A stretch of DNA of 36,601 nucleotides from a bacterium. Its GTDB lineage: Bacteria > Armatimonadota > UBA5829. The stretch lies in assembly GCA_021373255.1 (NCBI GenBank), contig JAJFTD010000181.1, positions 1 through 36,601 on the forward strand, in the 5' to 3' direction. Position 1 is the stretch's first letter, and every line of letters begins with the position of its first letter. Of this stretch, positions 16,753 to 23,373 are shown one piece after another. The position numbers and the translations under genes were made by a program. The notes under the pieces are model-generated. The model did no database searches. It saw only the letters and a program-made list of their open reading frames with translations, and had not been told where the DNA came from.

Positions 16753-17550
16753 TTAAGCAGCCTCTTCTCGATAATTCGGCAGGACCATCAACGCTTTGAT
16801 GATCTTGTCAGCTTCGTGTTTCTTCAATTCGGATCGTTTGGATACACGTCCTATAACGCCTTTTTGGAAATCATCGTAGTTCCTGCGTGATTCCGGCGAC
16901 GTTCCGAACTTATGGATCTGGAGGTCTTTGATCCGCTCCTGCTGGGCGGGAGTCGATTCGGCCACAGGCTGTTGGCTGGCCCTGCCGCTGGTTGAGGACG
17001 CCTCCACCTGCAGTTCCCTAGGGTTTAACTGTGATGGGTCCCCACCAGCCTGCACCAGTTTCTCAGTGACGGACTCGATAAACGCATCCAGCTCGCTAAG
17101 ATTGCTGAACCTCCTGCGAGACTTGTCATACGGCCACCAAGTCTGCGGCATTCCATATAGATACCTTGCCAGCCCGAAGTGGACCGCGCACCTCTTGAAT
17201 GCATCCGACACAGCTGACTTGAACGGCTCGTCCTCGTCCTGGGCTTCACCAACATCTTCCTTGGTGATACCAAGTATACTCAATTGCCCATGAACAGCCA
17301 CTCTACCTTCGCTCGTTGGGACCGAATTCCAGCTGAAGCTCCAGTTCTCAGGGCCCACAGCCTGGTCCAGACGCGCCATAACCGCGCGCGCATCAACATA
17401 CCACAATAGCATGGCCTGACCGGTGTCGCTCACCGCACCTGGCCTGACACTTATATACTTTCCATCAAAGGGTCTACTCAACTCGGCCTGAATCTGCTCC
17501 CACTTTGGGTCGCGATCGATTGGCCCAGTGTTATTATTTGATTTGGTCAC
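16753..17550 (-). CDS. Rad52/Rad22-family single-strand annealing protein, DdrA-like
   Basis: Rad52-type proteins bind single-stranded DNA ends and anneal complementary strands; DdrA of Deinococcus protects 3' ends after damage. The family core is in residues 20-150: RPFDGKYISVRPG, YVDARAVMARLDQAVGPENWSFSW, then DEPFKSAVSDAFKRCAVHFGLARYLYG, the most diagnostic block. After residue 175 comes a Ser/Gln-rich linker and a small helical domain (PAQQERIKDLQIHKFG...HEADKIIKALM), of the kind added to many phage annealing proteins. GTG at 17550 has AGAGGTGA just upstream. The 265-residue gene lies 19 bp after a coiled-coil gene with its own terminator, so the two form an operon. No exonuclease or phage genes are adjacent. 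Confidence 0.85.
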   Translation of the reverse strand: MTKSNNNTGPIDRDPKWEQIQAELSRPFDGKYISVRPGAVSDTGQAMLLWYVDARAVMARLDQAVGPENWSFSWNSVPTSEGRVAVHGQLSILGITKEDVGEAQDEDEPFKSAVSDAFKRCAVHFGLARYLYGMPQTWWPYDKSRRRFSNLSELDAFIESVTEKLVQAGGDPSQLNPRELQVEASSTSGRASQQPVAESTPAQQERIKDLQIHKFGTSPESRRNYDDFQKGVIGRVSKRSELKKHEADKIIKALMVLPNYREEAA

Positions 17551-17569
17551 ACATCACCTCTGATACTAT

Positions 17570-18052
17570 TCAAGCCGCCGGGAATTCCTCTTCATCGGCG
17601 GATAAATCCTCTATACTTGGCACCTGCACTGTCTCTTTTCGTGGCTTGCCTATTGAGGCCAGCACGCTTGCAGGTACCGGGATTAGCGGCTCCTGCTCCT
17701 TTTGTGCAAAAGTGCACATTATTTCAACGATCTTCCCCGCATACTTCGCCTCGCGCTGCAAGTGCATACTTTCTTTGGTCAGAATAGTCATCTCCGCGCT
17801 TTCTCGCTGATAATGCGGGTCCAGCGCCAGCCGCCTGGATACTTCGGCTTTCCTCGCCTGCTCGTTCCCATACCGGGCTTTGCCGGTTTCGTCTTTCTCT
17901 GACGTTATGTCGCCCAGTATATCTTTTTCAATGCGATCCAGCTCGTGTTCCAGGGCTGTTATCCTGACTTCCAGAGTGGCTTGCTGCTGAAGCAGTTCAT
18001 GCTGTTGGTTCGCCCAATATATGGCATTATCGTAACTTAGTTCTGTACGCAT
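17570..18052 (-). CDS. Coiled-coil protein preceding the annealing protein
   Basis: The 160-residue product is mostly charged helix. Residues 20-55 (LLQQQATLEVRITALEHELDRIEKDIL) and 70-125 (EQARKAEVSRRLALDPHYQRESAEMTILTKESMHLQREAKYAGKIVEIM) have heptad-like patterns; the tail is acidic and Pro-rich. The string RKAEVSRRLALDPHYQ followed by a long coil resembles small coiled-coil proteins found next to RecT, Erf and Rad52-type genes in phages and mobile elements, as I recall; that is a memory-based match, not a search. ATG 18052 has GAGGGGTG upstream. Only 19 bp separate it from the annealing-protein gene, so they are probably made together and may interact. Confidence 0.7.
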   Translation of the reverse strand: MRTELSYDNAIYWANQQHELLQQQATLEVRITALEHELDRIEKDILGDITSEKDETGKARYGNEQARKAEVSRRLALDPHYQRESAEMTILTKESMHLQREAKYAGKIVEIMCTFAQKEQEPLIPVPASVLASIGKPRKETVQVPSIEDLSADEEEFPAA

Positions 18053-18609
18053 AGTCACCCCTCTTACATTAAATACGCGAGAATGGATGCAAAAAGTGCC
18101 CAAATAGCAGGAAATTCACTGTAGTGCGGCTTATAATCGGGGCTGTTGCAAACACATAGTTGTCACTCGTCCGGCAGTCGTGGTGGGCTTTCTTAGCGAG
18201 GGATCTTTTAATCGCGACAGCGCGAAGGGCGAAAACGCGAAATGGGACGAAGAGATAATGCATGTTGGTGCGGCATCCTGATGCCGCATCCCGCTGGACG
18301 CACTGTATGCAAGTTGTTTCAGGAAACCCTTTTCCCGAAACCGCCGGATATACTATCTTTGATATGTTTCCTGAATCGCTGAAAGGCTGGCGCCGGATGC
18401 TTGTACTTTCTTATTCAGTGCCTCAGCGATTCAAGTCCCAATTCTTTTTCGCGTTTTCGGGTAGTGGCATTATATGGCGTGATGATCTTTGTTGCTGCGA
18501 AGGCAAGTGCTGGGCGTAAGCTCACGCCAGGCTAACATCACGTTATAGACGCCCAGCACCCGTTTTCGCGATAAAATTCCCTTCGATTTATGCAAACGGC
18601 GTTAAGTGG
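18053..18609. repeat. Repeat-rich intergenic region with nested palindromes
   Basis: No credible gene is seen in these 557 bp. Features: hairpin TGCGGCAT/ATGCCGCA (18269-18288); the inverted copy of the 39-bp TTTCGGGAA element (18309-18347); GTGCTGGGCGT (18507-18517) pairing with ACGCCCAGCAC (18549-18559), enclosing GGCGT/ACGCC and overlapped by CGTGATG/CATCACG; and a segment near 18561-18584 shared with 1577-1600. CGCTGAAAGGCT and CAGCGATTC motifs near 18378 and 18423 match motifs at 1400-1440. A GCGACAGCGCG motif near 18215 matches one at 29910. Confidence 0.7.
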
Positions 18610-19197
18610 CTAAAACCGGTATCCTATCTGAAAAGTAGCTAACCCATCGTCGCCAGGGTTCTTGCCTCCGATGAACCTGAACTGGCCGAACAGCTCATTA
18701 GTAATGTCAATCCCGAACCCTCCGGTCCAGCCGAAGTTTGCGCCGTTATCGAGCTTCATTTCGAGGATGTTATCATCTGTGGCAAGTATACCGACCCCAA
18801 AGTTGGTAAACAACCGATAGCCCATCGCTATTCCGTATTGTTTATAGTTAAAAAACACCGGCACCAGGTTGACAGTAACCCCATCGTTGCGTTTGATGCC
18901 GATCCAGTCCGCTGATAGCCCTATGGCTGAACCGGTGCCCAGCCTTGTATCATTGGGGCCATACCAACTGATTCCCACGGTGGGGCTGGACTCGCTATTC
19001 AGGGTATCATTGACGGATACCGCCGCACCAGCGAAGAATGAATACTCCAGCCCAGTCTGCTCTGGTATTATCAACTGAGCCGCGGCCGCGCTTGCCAAAG
19101 CAAACACCAGTCCCAAGACCAACGCTAATCCAAAGAGTCCCTTTGTCTCCACATTCGCCTCCGAACCCTGTTGACGTTTAAGCATAGTCCCCTTCAT
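18610..19197 (-). CDS. Outer-membrane beta-barrel protein
   Basis: The 195-residue product has a signal peptide (hydrophobic core LFGLALVLGLVFALASAAAAQ) and then alternating amphipathic strands separated by short turns: YSFFAGAAVSV, PTVGISWYG, GSAIGLSADWIGI, VNLVPVFFNYKQYGIAMGYRLF, FGWTGGFGIDI, ELFGQFRFIGG and a last strand ATFQIGYRF ending in Phe, the classical signal for insertion by the BAM machinery. Eight or so strands fit a small barrel of the OmpA/OmpW type. Starts at 19197 and 19185 (MLKRQQ) are both possible; neither has an ideal ribosome-binding site. Its presence supports a diderm cell envelope. Confidence 0.78.
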   Translation of the reverse strand: MKGTMLKRQQGSEANVETKGLFGLALVLGLVFALASAAAAQLIIPEQTGLEYSFFAGAAVSVNDTLNSESSPTVGISWYGPNDTRLGTGSAIGLSADWIGIKRNDGVTVNLVPVFFNYKQYGIAMGYRLFTNFGVGILATDDNILEMKLDNGANFGWTGGFGIDITNELFGQFRFIGGKNPGDDGLATFQIGYRF

Positions 19198-19254
19198 TAC
19201 ACTCGGTTATTACCATATTAAGCAGGCTTGAAACGCAAGAGGGCGAGTGTTTAC

Positions 19255-19283
19255 TTGACCGCCAGCCGCGTGTCCTATAGAAT
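19255..19283 (+). promoter_or_regulatory. Sigma-70 promoter giving a leaderless crp/fnr-type transcript
   Basis: TTGACC (19255-19260) and TAGAAT (19278-19283) are separated by 17 bp. Only seven bases lie between the -10 box and the ATG at 19291, so transcription should begin at or next to the start codon; no Shine-Dalgarno is present. Confidence 0.65.
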
Positions 19284-19290
19284 CTACCCT

Positions 19291-19983
19291 ATGAACGAAT
19301 TCCAATCCAAAAGCATACTTTCTGCAATGCGGTCATGCAGGTTCTTTGAGAGTCTGGACGAGGGCACTCTTCGCCTGATCCGTGCCACGGCTAAACGCAT
19401 AAATCAGCCCAGGAATACGGTAATCTTCCACGAAGGCGAGGCGTGCCATGGGCTGTATATAGTGGAATCGGGCGCGGTGAAGATATATAAGGAAAGTGCG
19501 GACGCAAAGGAGCATGTGCTTCACGTTGCGATGCCGGGGGATTGTTTCGGGGAAGCTGCGCTGTTCCTTGGCAGGGGTTATCCGGCTTCAGCGGCGGCTA
19601 TCCGAGATTCCGTGGTGATCCTCCTCCGAAAGGACGAGTTCCTCCAACTCCTGCGCGAAAACCCGGAAATCAGCTTTAAGCTAATGGCTTCCATGGCTAC
19701 ATGGTCTCACAGATTAGTAAGCAGCATCGAAGCGCTCACATTAAAAGACGCCGGCTCACGCCTGGCCGATTATATCCTCTCCCAAACTCCCCCCAACGCA
19801 TCCGACGGTGTAACCGTAGACCTTGGCATGCCCAAACAAGTCCTCGCCTCCCACCTGGGCATGACCGGCGAAACCCTCTCCCGCCTGCTGGCAAGATTCG
19901 AAGAAGACAACTTATTACAAGTACAAGGCCGGAAAGTAAAGGTCACCTCAATAGAAGAACTTAAAGAGATAATTAAGAGTTAA
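19291..19983 (+). CDS. Crp/Fnr-family transcription regulator
   Basis: The 230-residue protein has an N-terminal cyclic-nucleotide-binding-like beta-roll (about 15-125: FFESLDEGTLRLIRATA..., VIFHEGEACHGLYIVESGAVKIYKES, MPGDCFGEAALFLGRGYPASAAA), a long dimer helix (about 130-160) and a C-terminal winged helix (165-230) with recognition helix MTGETLSRLLARFEEDN. The roll lacks the full set of N-terminal cysteines that FNR uses for an iron-sulphur cluster, and the phosphate-binding pocket (GEAALFLGRGYPASA) differs from the RxS of true cAMP receptors, so the ligand is open. ATG 19291 is the only sensible start; the upstream extension would cover the promoter. The final codons lie inside a short inverted-repeat element. 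Confidence 0.9.
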   Translation: MNEFQSKSILSAMRSCRFFESLDEGTLRLIRATAKRINQPRNTVIFHEGEACHGLYIVESGAVKIYKESADAKEHVLHVAMPGDCFGEAALFLGRGYPASAAAIRDSVVILLRKDEFLQLLRENPEISFKLMASMATWSHRLVSSIEALTLKDAGSRLADYILSQTPPNASDGVTVDLGMPKQVLASHLGMTGETLSRLLARFEEDNLLQVQGRKVKVTSIEELKEIIKS

Positions 19984-20089
19984 GAATTGAGAGTGAAGAA
20001 TGAATGGACAAAGCAAGCTGTAAACCCAAACGCCCATTTCTTCGCTAACCCTCTCCAAATTCTTAATTTATAATTCTCAACTCTCAATT
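19971..20089. repeat. 119-bp inverted-repeat element, copy A
   Basis: The left end AATTAAGAGTTAAGAATT (19971-19988) and the right end AATTCTCAACTCTCAATT (20072-20089) are inverted repeats matching at 16 of 18 positions. The element carries the last codons and stop of the regulator gene and of the convergent MEMO gene. A related copy lies at 20956-21050. Confidence 0.65.
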
Positions 20090-20937
20090 GCGACAGCTCC
20101 ATATCCCACCACCTGCTCCAAATCGCCGGTAACATCACCGGAGGTGTAGTAGGTGAGTTTTCGGGCGGTGGTGGCGCCGAGGGTTTTGCATGCTTGCAGC
20201 ATAATGGCGGTCCCGACAGCTCCACACATGGTTATTTGCCTGTCGTGGACGGTTTGTATCAAGCCTTGTGGGTCCATGGCGAGTATACGGTCTATGGCGG
20301 CGGTATCTTTGGCTTGGGCGCTGGCCTTGGATTCGTAGTGGCTGAAATCGGTGCTGGCGATGATAACTGCGCTTTTGCCTTTGATTGCCTTTGCGATGGC
20401 GCTTCCAAGGTCGGTGAGCAGCACCAGGGCATCGTGATAGCTTACGTGGGCGATGCAGATAGGCACTATGCGCGTTTTATCAGCCCCGAGGTATTGCAGA
20501 AACGGTAATTGCACTTCTATAGAGTGTTCTCTGAAGTGGGCAACATTATCCCCCTGAGCGGCCTGCGATGATTTCAAGATGCTCCTTGCCACATCCATAT
20601 CAATCGACAATGCGCCGAGCGGAGTGCTCCATTGGTCTTCTTCAGTCGCTACGGCCACTGCTGCCCCAACACCCTGGTGGTTCGGTCCTATAATCACAGC
20701 AATATCAGGCACCCCGTCCTCAGCAAGTGCGTTATACGCCCAAGCAGCGGCCGCACCAGAATATATGTAGCCGGCATGCGGGCAAACCAGCCCCAACACG
20801 CGTCCCTGCCGCTCGCCAGACACCTCCGGCGCCCGCCCCGGTCCAAACGTACCCATAAAGCAATCCTCCACGCTCCTCCGAAGCTCCGAAACATCTCCAT
20901 CATAAAACATCCCAGCCACTGCCGCTCGTCGCACCAT
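20077..20937 (-). CDS. amrB: MEMO-like protein (AmmeMemoRadiSam system protein B)
   Basis: MEMO1 homologues share a fold with extradiol dioxygenases and LigB and occur in bacteria beside an AMMECR1 protein and a radical-SAM enzyme; the human protein binds copper or iron. The 286-residue product shows the family blocks VRRAAVAGMFYDGD, LVCPHAGYIYSGAAAAWAY, VIIGPNHQGVG, HFREHSIEVQLPFLQYLG, VIIASTDFSHYE and ITMCGAVGTAIMLQACK. The two His and the Cys of the metal site in human MEMO correspond to those in PHAGY, GPNHQ and MCGAVG. ATG 20937 has GGGGG upstream. The AMMECR1 and radical-SAM partner genes are not adjacent here. The gene is bracketed by two copies of a short inverted-repeat element. Confidence 0.9.
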   Translation of the reverse strand: MVRRAAVAGMFYDGDVSELRRSVEDCFMGTFGPGRAPEVSGERQGRVLGLVCPHAGYIYSGAAAAWAYNALAEDGVPDIAVIIGPNHQGVGAAVAVATEEDQWSTPLGALSIDMDVARSILKSSQAAQGDNVAHFREHSIEVQLPFLQYLGADKTRIVPICIAHVSYHDALVLLTDLGSAIAKAIKGKSAVIIASTDFSHYESKASAQAKDTAAIDRILAMDPQGLIQTVHDRQITMCGAVGTAIMLQACKTLGATTARKLTYYTSGDVTGDLEQVVGYGAVAIES

Positions 20938-20955
20938 AACAACCCCCTGAAAAAC

Positions 20956-21050
20956 AATTAAGAGTGAAGAGTGAAGAATGAAGGGACGAGTTGTAACCCT
21001 AACACTCGCTTTCCACCACCAGCCTTCCCCAAATTCTTAACTCTTAACTC
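20956..21050. repeat. Inverted-repeat element, copy B
   Basis: This copy begins AATTAAGAGTGAAGAGTGAA and ends near CTCTTAACTC, in the same orientation as copy A at 19971-20089. Both share GAGTGAAGAATGAA, a central TTGTAA/CTGTAA segment with CCCTAAC/CCCAAAC, and CCCAAATTCTTAA or similar at the right. It lies in the upstream region of the MEMO gene. Confidence 0.6.
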
Positions 21051-21109
21051 CCTTCTCCCCTTTTCTCGAATCTTTACCTGGTAATATTACCTGAATTACG
21101 AAATCGTAC

Positions 21110-21138
21110 TTGACAGCCTGCATACCTGGTGCTAAATT
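21110..21138 (+). promoter_or_regulatory. Sigma-70 promoter far upstream of the PEP-CTERM gene
   Basis: TTGACA (21110-21115) and TAAATT (21133-21138) are separated by exactly 17 bp. Transcription from about 21145 would produce a leader of roughly 400 bases before the PEP-CTERM ATG, or a separate small RNA. Confidence 0.6.
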
Positions 21139-21145
21139 ACGGTTG

Positions 21146-21414
21146 TAAGATAAAGCTGGTGGCTGTGAGGAAGCCTCACATGGGCAGAACTGCTGTTCAG
21201 TATACCACCAAAGCTGCCAAAAGAGAGTCCCGCTTAAGGGGCCACGGCAATGATAAGTAAATAAGATCCACACCCGCACGGCCACGCGGTACTGGATCGA
21301 CAAGCCAACCGGCTCGTTTCGAGTGGGTTTTACAGCGTAAACCCCGCTAGTATTACTGGTTTAAAGGCTTGTGCTCTAATTTTCCCCATTGGTGCACCGT
21401 TCAGCTAGCGGGAT
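21146..21414 (+). ncRNA. Candidate structured leader RNA, class not recognised
   Basis: Several stems lie in series. AGCTGGTGG near 21154 pairs with CCACCAAAGCT near 21205 and encloses TGTGAGG/CCTCACA (3-base loop) and GAAC/GTTC. Further on are GATCCA/TGGATC around 21275-21298 enclosing CCG/CGG, AGCC/GGCT, CTCG/CGAG, and GGGTTTTAC/GTAAACCC. CCCGCTAG (about 21343) can also pair with CTAGCGGG (about 21405). No known riboswitch signature was recognised. It lies between a sigma-70 and a sigma-54 promoter. Confidence 0.45.
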
Positions 21415-21430
21415 TGGCACGATATTTGCA
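21415..21430 (+). promoter_or_regulatory. Sigma-54 (RpoN) promoter of the PEP-CTERM gene
   Basis: TGGCAC (21415-21420), five bases, then TTGCA (21426-21430) matches the -24/-12 consensus TGGCAC-N5-TTGCA at every fixed position. Start of transcription is expected near 21442, about 107 bases before the ATG at 21549. The site is on the same strand as the gene. Confidence 0.75.
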
Positions 21431-21548
21431 CATATATGAGTGAGCGACAATTCCTAATAAGCTTTCAAGCTACAAAGGGGGAAATCAGTTGCAGAGCACA
21501 GGGATCAACAATGGAGCATCTCTTTATTCGAGAGGAGGAGGTAGATTG

Positions 21549-22238
21549 ATGAAGAAAGTTATCGTTTTTGGACTCGTAGGAATGATGGTGTTGGGTATGG
21601 CGGTGGCCGCTGGTGCAGCAACGGCTGACAATGGTTGGATGATGTCTATCAAAGCCGGAATCGGCGCTTTGGCTTCCAGTGAGACAGCGGGTGCTGCGAC
21701 CATAGGCGTAGGAACAAGCATTAGCACTGCAGACTGGCCGATGCCTCAGCAGTCGCCGATGGTGCAGGTGAACGTTGCACTACCTGGAGGCAGCTTTATC
21801 GGTACAAAGAATCGCGTTCTTTACACCGATGCTAACCTGAGATGGGATATGTACATTTGGAATCCCATGACGTCTTCGGATACAGTCGATCTGGTTGTCT
21901 ACAACACCAGCATGTATAAGATGAATACGGGCGACTCGTTTAAGCTGTGGGAAGAGGATGCCAAGCATGCAGGTTACTACACACTGCTCTATTCACTCAC
22001 AGACGATGCCAGAGGTACTGGGACCGCTAACGCAGTTGCTTGGGAGACTTCGTTAACCGTAGCTCGGACCGCGAGTGTGGGCACCGCTGCTGCTCCCTCT
22101 GGCAAGCATCTTATTGCTACAGCTAACTATGACCTGCAGACGTTCACCGAGCCGATTGTTCCTGAGCCTGGCAGCATAGTTGCTATGCTCAGCGGCCTCG
22201 TGGGCCTCGCTGGCTTCGGCATCCGCCGCAGAAAGTAA
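21549..22238 (+). CDS. PEP-CTERM sorting-domain protein
   Basis: PEP-CTERM proteins are exported and then processed at the membrane by an exosortase. The 229-residue product has a signal peptide (KKVIVFGLVGMMVLGMAVAAGA) and ends with VPEPGSIVAMLSGLVGLAG and a basic tail FGIRRRK, i.e. the Pro-Glu-Pro motif, a transmembrane helix and Arg/Lys anchor at residues 204-229. The middle is a beta-rich Ser/Thr domain with no recognised family. ATG 21549 is preceded by GGAGGAGG; an in-frame TTG at 21489 also has AAGGGGG upstream but would put 20 polar residues before the signal peptide. A 12-codon upstream frame (21511-21549) ends in TGATG overlapping this start. No exosortase gene is in the window. Confidence 0.9.
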   Translation: MKKVIVFGLVGMMVLGMAVAAGAATADNGWMMSIKAGIGALASSETAGAATIGVGTSISTADWPMPQQSPMVQVNVALPGGSFIGTKNRVLYTDANLRWDMYIWNPMTSSDTVDLVVYNTSMYKMNTGDSFKLWEEDAKHAGYYTLLYSLTDDARGTGTANAVAWETSLTVARTASVGTAAAPSGKHLIATANYDLQTFTEPIVPEPGSIVAMLSGLVGLAGFGIRRRK

Positions 22239-22614
22239 ACTTAACCAAGACGATACTTGGTGCACCAAACTTGCCGCCGGTCTTTCCGGCTGGCGGCAGT
22301 CTTTCCTCCATCTGGGGATGGAAGTAGCAAAGAAATTGAAGCTGCTGTTTTCAACACAGGGCGACTGAAAGAGAAGTATCCGCCTCGCCTGTAATACAGG
22401 TTTCTGGCAGAAGAGGGGCGGGAATGCTTGATATAAGACTCGCACTTATCCAGGTTCTTGCGAACAATCAAATGTAGTTTTTAGTTCTCGGTTTACAGGT
22501 ATTGCATCCGAATAGGAAGCGCTTGGCAACCAATTAGAAAGAACTATGAAAGGGGAGGTGGATGTTATGAGCAAGTTTACTTCGATCTCGAACATAATTA
22601 AAGGAGGTGAAAAG
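22239..22614. other. Gap with terminator-like hairpins
   Basis: After the PEP-CTERM stop come two hairpins: ACCAAG/CTTGGT (22244-22261) and GCCGCC/GGCGGC (22273-22297, with an inner bulged stem) followed by GTCTTTCC, a plausible weak terminator. The remaining bases to 22566 show no gene. From 22567 the sequence may already be coding, see the alternative start of the following gene. Confidence 0.45.
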
Positions 22615-23373
22615 ATGAGAACATTGTGCTTTGCTGTTGCTATGTTGGCGATTGTTGCCAGCGCATCTGTCGCGGGGTCCGTTACGGTGGATTTTTATGG
22701 TCCTGGCTGGGCGTTGGTAAGCGCGCCCCAGGTTCCTATAGAGTCACGTGCGGTTTATCTGTGGGATCCTGATTTCACCGAATGGCTGGATTCTAAGCTA
22801 TTTGCGGTTAACCCGACAACTGGCTCGCAAGTCCCTCTATCATACGGTGATAACGCCGAGACGTTTAGTATTTTGCTCGGCGAGGGCTATCTTCTTAACA
22901 ACACTGATGGACCAACACAGGTAACGTATGATGCAGTGGCTGATGGTGTTCCAAGCAATCCTGCAGACGCCACAACCATGACAGACATGTGGATTTCTCT
23001 TCCAGGTCGAACGGAGACAGGGACGAACTTGGACCAGGGCGGATGGCACCTTATTGGTTGCCCATTCAACCATGTCATTCCTTTCGACAAGGCAGAAGGT
23101 AGCTTCGCTGCAGGCGACAACATCTATTTCACGGACGGCACCACGGTGAAGACCTGGGCAGATGCTTCTACTGGTAACGATGCTTGGGTTTCGCCAACGA
23201 TGTTCGGTCGTGATGGGCGTGGTCAGTTCCAGGCGACATATGATGGAGACCCGAGTGAGGTCGACCTGTTCCTTCGCCCTGGATATGGCTACTGGTTCCA
23301 GACAAAGAAAGATAACTTGGCTATGATTGTTACTGCCAAGGCAGATTGGGATCCATCCACCTATCAGTGGTAA
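22615..23373 (+). CDS. Secreted protein with two GW-L-P / GYGYW modules
   Basis: The 252-residue product is exported: residues 1-20 (RTLCFAVAMLAIVASASVAG) form a signal peptide. I do not know its family name, but it is visibly built from two related halves, the first with PGWALVSAPQVP...LGEGYLL and the second with GGWHLIGCPFNHVIPF...LRPGYGYWFQT, a pattern seen in bacterial surface and dockerin-type proteins where a domain opens with GWNLIG-P and closes with G-GYW. ATG 22615 has AAAGGAGGTGA, an excellent ribosome-binding site. An in-frame ATG at 22567 has GGGGAGGTGG five bases upstream and would add 16 residues. It sits in a run of four same-strand secreted-protein genes. Confidence 0.75.
   Translation: MRTLCFAVAMLAIVASASVAGSVTVDFYGPGWALVSAPQVPIESRAVYLWDPDFTEWLDSKLFAVNPTTGSQVPLSYGDNAETFSILLGEGYLLNNTDGPTQVTYDAVADGVPSNPADATTMTDMWISLPGRTETGTNLDQGGWHLIGCPFNHVIPFDKAEGSFAAGDNIYFTDGTTVKTWADASTGNDAWVSPTMFGRDGRGQFQATYDGDPSEVDLFLRPGYGYWFQTKKDNLAMIVTAKADWDPSTYQW

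Noticed and set aside
16753-18052. Prophage remnant
   Set aside because: A Rad52-like gene and a coiled-coil gene alone are not enough; no integrase, structural or lysis genes and no attachment sites are seen.
18262-18519. 85-codon + strand frame in the repeat-rich gap
   Set aside because: It reads through the palindromic elements, is Cys/Trp-rich and low in plausibility, and lacks a ribosome-binding site.
22413-22430. Possible second sigma-54 site (TGGCAG-N5-GGGC)
   Set aside because: The -12 element lacks the TT and the match is too weak compared with 21415-21430.
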